DNA of 64,000 bases from Amycolatopsis echigonensis (GTDB lineage: Bacteria; Actinomycetota; Actinomycetes; Mycobacteriales; Pseudonocardiaceae), in the NCBI RefSeq assembly GCF_014174495.1, contig NZ_JACJHR010000014.1, positions 1 to 64,000 of the forward strand, written 5' to 3'. Position 1 is the stretch's first letter, and every line of letters begins with the position of its first letter. Positions 60,452 to 64,000 of the stretch are shown here, piece by piece. The notes under the pieces are model-generated. The model searched no databases and was not told where the DNA came from. It was given only the letters and a program-made list of their open reading frames with translations. Position numbers and translations under genes: made by a program.

Positions 60452-61069
60452 TCATTCCACCGCCGCGCCCGCTGCCGGAGCCTCGACGCCGAGAAGAAGC
60501 GGGCGCAGCACGTTCGGCATCCGTCGCTGCACGAGCCTGCCCAGCAGCCCGGCGAGCGTCGGCACGAGCAGCAACGCGGCGACCGCACCGATGGCAAGCC
60601 CGGCCAGGACGTCGAGCGGGTAGTGCATCCCGGCGTACACCCGCGAGAAGGCAAGGAATACGGCGACCGCGCACGCGAGCACCCCCCAGCCGCGCGCGAA
60701 CACGAGAACGCCCACCGCCAGTGCCGCGCCGAGCGCCGCGTGATCGCTGGGGAAGGAGTTGTCCGCCGAATGGCTCAGCAGCACAGTGACGCCGCGCAGA
60801 GCCAGGAACGGGCGAACCTCCTGGTGCAGCGCGGCGAAAAACTGGTTCAGACCCAGCGAGACGAGGGTCGCGACTCCGGTCAGCACCGCCGCCGCCAGCG
60901 CGCGGGCGGCGCCGCCACGGCCGCGGCGCGTCCACCACCCCAGAGCCAGCAGCAGCACGAGAATCACCGGGCCGCCCCACAACGCGAAGGCGGCCATGAA
61001 CGGATGCGCCCACCCGGTGCGAGCGGCCAGCTGATTGATGTCCCAGAACAGGGCGAGATTCCACGGCAC
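60452..61069 (-). CDS. PAP2-family phosphatase
   Basis: 205 residues from the GTG at 61069. Five or six helices. Type 2 phosphatidic-acid phosphatase motifs: QEVRPF (motif I tail), SFPSDHAALG (motif II, His) and SRVYAGMHYPLDVLAG (motif III, Arg and His). Substrates may be undecaprenyl pyrophosphate (BacA-independent recycling of the wall carrier) or lipid phosphates. A class II operator lies about 50 bases upstream of its start. Confidence 0.88.
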   Translation of the reverse strand: MPWNLALFWDINQLAARTGWAHPFMAAFALWGGPVILVLLLALGWWTRRGRGGAARALAAAVLTGVATLVSLGLNQFFAALHQEVRPFLALRGVTVLLSHSADNSFPSDHAALGAALAVGVLVFARGWGVLACAVAVFLAFSRVYAGMHYPLDVLAGLAIGAVAALLLVPTLAGLLGRLVQRRMPNVLRPLLLGVEAPAAGAAVE

Positions 61070-61120
61070 GGGCTTGGCTGGTCCTTCCGGCGGAAAGCGG
61101 ATACGGCACAGACCGGTGAT

Positions 61121-61135
61121 CCTACAGCTTGTAGG
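61121..61135. promoter_or_regulatory. Class II BlaI-type operator (PAP2 promoter)
   Basis: CCTACAGCTTGTAGG, a perfect 15-bp dyad with the same CTACA-N3-TGTAG core as the cei site, between the PAP2 start and the 3' end of the M56 gene. Confidence 0.7.
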
Positions 61136-61166
61136 AAGAGCGAGCGGAAAGGCTCGCAACCGGCAG

Positions 61167-62066
61167 TCAGCCGAGCACCGCGCCGGCGACCCGCAGGAAC
61201 GCGATGGTGGCGTCCGCCAGGACCGCGACGCCCGCACCGAGCACGGCCACAGTGGGCAGCAGCGACAGCGGGCGCGTCACAGTCGGAGCGCTTCGCAGAG
61301 CGCGGACGCGGCCCCCGACTCCGCGGTCGCTGAACGCGAGCGCGGGCGGGGCGGGCGGGACGGCGGCCAGCGCCGCCCGGGCCAGCGACCGCGCGGCGAG
61401 TTCACGGTCGGCCACCGCGGTCGCGGCATCTTCGTCCGCCCAGCGCTCGAGCTGAAACGCGATTTGGCCGCGCAGGCGGATCAGGACCGGATTGATCGCG
61501 ACCGCGACGGCCGCGACCGCCTGATACCGATGGTGCCGGTGCGCGAGATGCGCGCGCTCGTGGGCCAGCAGCACGCGGCGCTCCTCGGCGTCGAGCGCCC
61601 GCAGCATGCCGTCGGAGACCACGATCCGGCCAGGCCGGCCGATGCCGCCCGCGACGGCATAGGCGTGCGGACTGGGATCGGTGAACACCACCAGCTCGCC
61701 GCGCGCGCCGGCGACGACGCCGTTCATCGCCCGCCGCACCCGGCCGCGGCGGTACAGCGCACTGGCCACCCGGACCACGATCGCCGCGAGCAGCACGGCC
61801 GCGACCAGGCCGGCGATCCGCGGCACCGGGTCCAGCCGGCGCAACTGGGCCGCCGAGATCGGCGAATGCTCGAGAATCTCCCCGAGATGGCTCAACCCCG
61901 CACCGGCGACCATGACCAATCCCCACAGAGTCCCCGCGCCGACCGCGGTCGCCACCGCGCAAAGAAGGCGCACCGCGGCAGGCGGCGCCAGCCGCCTGCC
62001 CGCCAGCGGAAGGCCGCGCACCGCCAGCACCGGAAGCAGCAAAGCCAGATACACGTCGACTCTCAC
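61167..62066 (-). CDS. M56 (BlaR1-like) membrane metalloprotease 4, no sensor domain
   Basis: 299 residues; GTG at 62066 overlaps the blaI 4 stop (GTGA). Zinc motif LLAHERAHLAHRHHRYQ and a downstream ERWADEDAATA segment as third ligand. Helices near residues 5-22, 35-60, 88-105 and at the C-terminus. There is no penicillin-binding domain. It is closer to mycobacterial BlaR (Rv1845c type) than the other three in its RWADEDAA segment; this is an impression that was not computed. Confidence 0.9.
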   Translation of the reverse strand: MRVDVYLALLLPVLAVRGLPLAGRRLAPPAAVRLLCAVATAVGAGTLWGLVMVAGAGLSHLGEILEHSPISAAQLRRLDPVPRIAGLVAAVLLAAIVVRVASALYRRGRVRRAMNGVVAGARGELVVFTDPSPHAYAVAGGIGRPGRIVVSDGMLRALDAEERRVLLAHERAHLAHRHHRYQAVAAVAVAINPVLIRLRGQIAFQLERWADEDAATAVADRELAARSLARAALAAVPPAPPALAFSDRGVGGRVRALRSAPTVTRPLSLLPTVAVLGAGVAVLADATIAFLRVAGAVLG

Positions 62067-62458
62067 CGCCGGCCGCCCTGGGGACGATCGCCCTCGTCGA
62101 GCATCTCGCGCAGCGCCGCCGCGTCCTCGGGCCCGAGGGTCGTCACGAACTTCTGCAACGCGGCCCCCCGGTCCCGGGCCTCGCGCAACGCCACGTTCAT
62201 CCGTTCGGCAGTGAGCTCGGCATGCGCCCGCCGCGGCGAGTACACGTGCCCGCGCCCCGATGCCGCCCGTTCGGCCAGGCCCTTCTCGTGCAATCTGGTC
62301 AGCACGGTCAGCACCGTCTTGTACGAGAGATCCGTCCCCACCGCCTCGTGCACCGCCGCACCGGACAGCGGCGCCGGAGCAGCCCACAGCGCGGCCATCA
62401 CTTCCGACTCCAGCGCGCCCGCCGCGCGCCGTGCCCGCGATCCGTCTCCGCCGGGCAT
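62063..62458 (-). CDS. BlaI/MecI/CopY-family repressor 4 (diverged)
   Basis: 131 residues, ATG at 62458 behind GAGGAGG. Winged helix GALESEVMAALWAAPAPLSG and TDLSYKTVLTVLTRLHEKGL; compared with repressors 1-3 (AYTTVMTVLDNLHRKGW) the recognition helix differs at several positions (SYKTV, LTRLHEK). It is surrounded by the class II operators, so the operator change and the recognition-helix change may correspond. No class II site is seen in its own promoter. Confidence 0.9.
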   Translation of the reverse strand: MPGGDGSRARRAAGALESEVMAALWAAPAPLSGAAVHEAVGTDLSYKTVLTVLTRLHEKGLAERAASGRGHVYSPRRAHAELTAERMNVALREARDRGAALQKFVTTLGPEDAAALREMLDEGDRPQGGRR

Positions 62459-62633
62459 GGTCCTCCTCAGTCCGTTCTCGCGGCACGGCCCCGCCCGCGC
62501 GCCCGCTCGGCTCGCCGGCCGCGAGCACCACGAGGGTACCTGCCGGACGCCGCCGCCCGGCTGCTGTCGCCGGACGGCGGACCGTCTCCGGGCACCGCCC
62601 GGGATTCGTCCCGGTCCTGGAAACGCCCGGGGC

Positions 62634-63530
62634 TCACCGCTTCCAGACGCCGGTGATCGGCCGGGCGGAAGCGGCCTCTCCGAGCGGTGCCAGGCCGTAC
62701 ATGTCCTCGACGGTGCGAAGAACGCTGTAGTGGTCGATCGGCTGGGCGCTGCGCGTCGTGCGCACCATCGGCCCGGACAGGATCGTCGGGATCCGATTGG
62801 CGGGGGTCCCGGTGTCCTCGTCGAAGGTCACGATGAGGAGGCTGTTGTGCGCCTGCGCCCACCGGGCGTATCCGGACAGATTCCCGGCCGCCCAGCCGTC
62901 TCCCGCGGAAACCGGGCAATCGTGCATGTCGTGGCACATGTCGGGGATCACGAACGACACCGTGGGCAGCGTCGAGTAATCGGCGGGGAAATGCCGATAG
63001 GTCCGGTTCGCGCTGGGCGGCACGTTGCTGAAATCGGGCAAGGGGTTGTGTTTGCGACGGTAGGCGCCGTCAGCCGAGGAACACCCGGCGAATCCGTCGC
63101 GCGGCATGCCTTCCGCGAACCCGGCGAACCGGAATCCGGCATCGGTCAACTGGCTCGCCAGGTTGGGCCGCGCACCGAGGTCCCGCGGGCAGGAATCGTC
63201 GGCGACGCCCTGCGGAGAGCCGGAGAACAACGCCACGTAGTTCGGCTGGCTGGGATGCGCGATGCCGTGCGAATCGGACAGGCTCGCCCCCGCTGCCGCG
63301 AGCGAGGAGAGATAGGGAGCGCCGGCCGCCCCGTCGACCTCGGTCTCGCCCTCGTTCTCGAAGATCGCCACGACGACGTGGTCCGGCCGGGGAAGGCTTG
63401 CCGGAGCAGCGGCGGCTGCCGACGGGTGCGCCCGCGGGTACGGCGTCGGTCCGGACGAGGCGCACCCGGCCAGCAGAAGCAGCGCACCGCCCAGCGCCGC
63501 CGCCCGGCTCACCCGTTTCCCGCGATACAC
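62634..63530 (-). CDS. Phosphoesterase (acid-phosphatase-like) lipoprotein
   Basis: 298 residues; GTG at 63530 behind GAGGAGG. Signal peptide with lipobox LLLLAGCA. Alkaline-phosphatase-superfamily phosphoesterase of the AcpA/phospholipase C-like type: HVVVAIFENEGETEVDG, HGIAHPSQPNYVALFSGS, FVIPDMCHDMHDC and LLIVTFDEDTGTPANRIPTI (metal-binding Asp/His sets). It would release phosphate or act on phosphodiesters outside the cell. A class II operator overlaps its upstream region. Confidence 0.88.
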   Translation of the reverse strand: MYRGKRVSRAAALGGALLLLAGCASSGPTPYPRAHPSAAAAAPASLPRPDHVVVAIFENEGETEVDGAAGAPYLSSLAAAGASLSDSHGIAHPSQPNYVALFSGSPQGVADDSCPRDLGARPNLASQLTDAGFRFAGFAEGMPRDGFAGCSSADGAYRRKHNPLPDFSNVPPSANRTYRHFPADYSTLPTVSFVIPDMCHDMHDCPVSAGDGWAAGNLSGYARWAQAHNSLLIVTFDEDTGTPANRIPTILSGPMVRTTRSAQPIDHYSVLRTVEDMYGLAPLGEAASARPITGVWKR

Positions 63531-63596
63531 CGGACCTCCTCGCCGCACTCCGGACCTGGCATTCGTCTCGCGGTCACGCGGAACACACAAGCACGA

Positions 63597-63616
63597 CTTC
63601 TACAATAATGTAGAAG
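63597..63616. promoter_or_regulatory. Class II BlaI-type operator (phosphoesterase promoter)
   Basis: CTTCTACA-ATAA-TGTAGAAG, a perfect inverted repeat with a four-base spacer. It is 67 bases upstream of the phosphoesterase start and may also serve the rightward gene. Confidence 0.65.
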
Positions 63617-63750
63617 CGTTGACCGTCAGGAATCGAGCCCATGCCCTCTCTCCCCGCGCCCGGCCCTCACCTCCTCGCGTTCCCGGCAGCGGGAACACGA
63701 CCACGTCGAGCCCGAGGGGACGCCTTCGCCGCGGTGCCGGAGAACCGCTC

Positions 63751-64000
63751 GTGAACCGCCCGTACCCGCCCGGCGAGCCGCCGCACTGGCCCCGCGGCCG
63801 CCACCCGGGGCCGATCCCGCCCCGGCGGTCGGCCGGGCCGGGGCGGCCCGCGGATCCGCGCAACCAGCCGGAGCCGGAACTGCTCACGCATCGGCTGCCC
63901 GCCCCGCCCCCGCTGCCGGCCGCCCGGCCCAGGCCGGCCGGCCCACGCAACCCGCCGCCGCCGAGCGGGCCCGCCCGGCCGCGAGTGCCGCGGAAGAAGC
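63751..64000 (+). CDS. Partial proline-rich protein running off the right edge
   Basis: A GTG at 63751 opens a frame that stays open for 83 codons to the end of the window. It begins NRPYPPGEPPHWPRGRHPGP and is very rich in Pro, Arg and Gly, ending PRVPRKK just before the edge. Such N-terminal tails precede the anchor helix of LytR-CpsA-Psr proteins, kinases or penicillin-binding proteins in actinobacteria; which one cannot be told. A short frame from an ATG at 63641 ends on its GTGA. Confidence 0.5.
   Translation, partial: MNRPYPPGEPPHWPRGRHPGPIPPRRSAGPGRPADPRNQPEPELLTHRLPAPPPLPAARPRPAGPRNPPPPSGPARPRVPRKK

Overview
The window is very GC-rich, and its genes are packed with GTGA/ATGA stop-start overlaps, GTG starts and lipobox lipoproteins. 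It carries CsoR/CopZ copper genes, MurT-GatD, a Cei-type envelope protein and L,D-transpeptidase: a mycolic-acid-order actinobacterium. The 55-bp palindromic repeats and overall gene style suggest Pseudonocardiaceae, perhaps Amycolatopsis; that genus is inferred from memory and was not tested.

Layout. 1-830: end of a metal P-type ATPase and a coupled lspA, followed by a decayed Tn3-family transposase (about 1090-1690). 1697-10339: small envelope genes, a CsoR-controlled membrane protein with a frameshift, a secreted metalloprotease-like protein, and an operon of DUF6153, a cysteine-synthase-like enzyme, MFS, DUF6153 and a Met-rich DUF305 lipoprotein. 10584-12983: NlpC/P60 hydrolase plus BlaI-M56 pair 1. 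13571-19542: DUF302, DsbA-like, Zn-ribbon peptide and a CstR-like CsoR; then a classical csoR-copZ-lipoprotein-copA operon and an AhpD-like gene. 20103-28502: BlaI-M56 pairs 2 and 3, CopC-CopD fusion, thioredoxin-like, peroxiredoxin-like and CcdA genes. 29056-38257: small membrane proteins, TlpA-CcdA, copZ2, methyltransferase, an extra ctaD, an atypical Lgt-like protein and an L,D-transpeptidase. 38357-41669: sugar-type ABC importer. 41790-43553: MFS and ArsR. 43723-57655: two histidine kinase/response regulator sets, an FtsX-type ABC system, COG4705, MurT-GatD and a phosphodiester-glycosidase-like protein. 57930-64000: lgt, a broken DUF302 gene, cei, PAP2, BlaI-M56 pair 4, a phosphoesterase lipoprotein and a partial proline-rich gene.

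How it fits together. The most striking signal is regulatory. A 17-bp dyad, TACTA-N7-TAGTA, occurs near-perfectly in front of most transcription units between 2.2 and 37 kb (17 copies). They include a blaI-M56 pair, the NlpC/P60-blaI operon, both CcdA/thiol operons, ctaD, the Lgt-like gene and the L,D-transpeptidase. A second, related dyad, CTACA-N3/4-TGTAG, precedes cei, PAP2 and the phosphoesterase around BlaI-M56 pair 4. This looks like a locally expanded BlaI/MecI regulon joining peptidoglycan remodelling, envelope thiol/copper chemistry and respiration, split into two operator dialects. Overlaid on it are a CsoR-box copper/persulfide circuit and a third promoter motif, TTTTGC-N5-CGCTAACC, set at one fixed distance from the -10 in three two-component-linked promoters.

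Mobile and repeat content: Tn3 transposase remnants, three 55-bp palindromes, and three copies of a small inverted-repeat element (ends CAATGCCAGGAACTT), two of them between flanking direct repeats.
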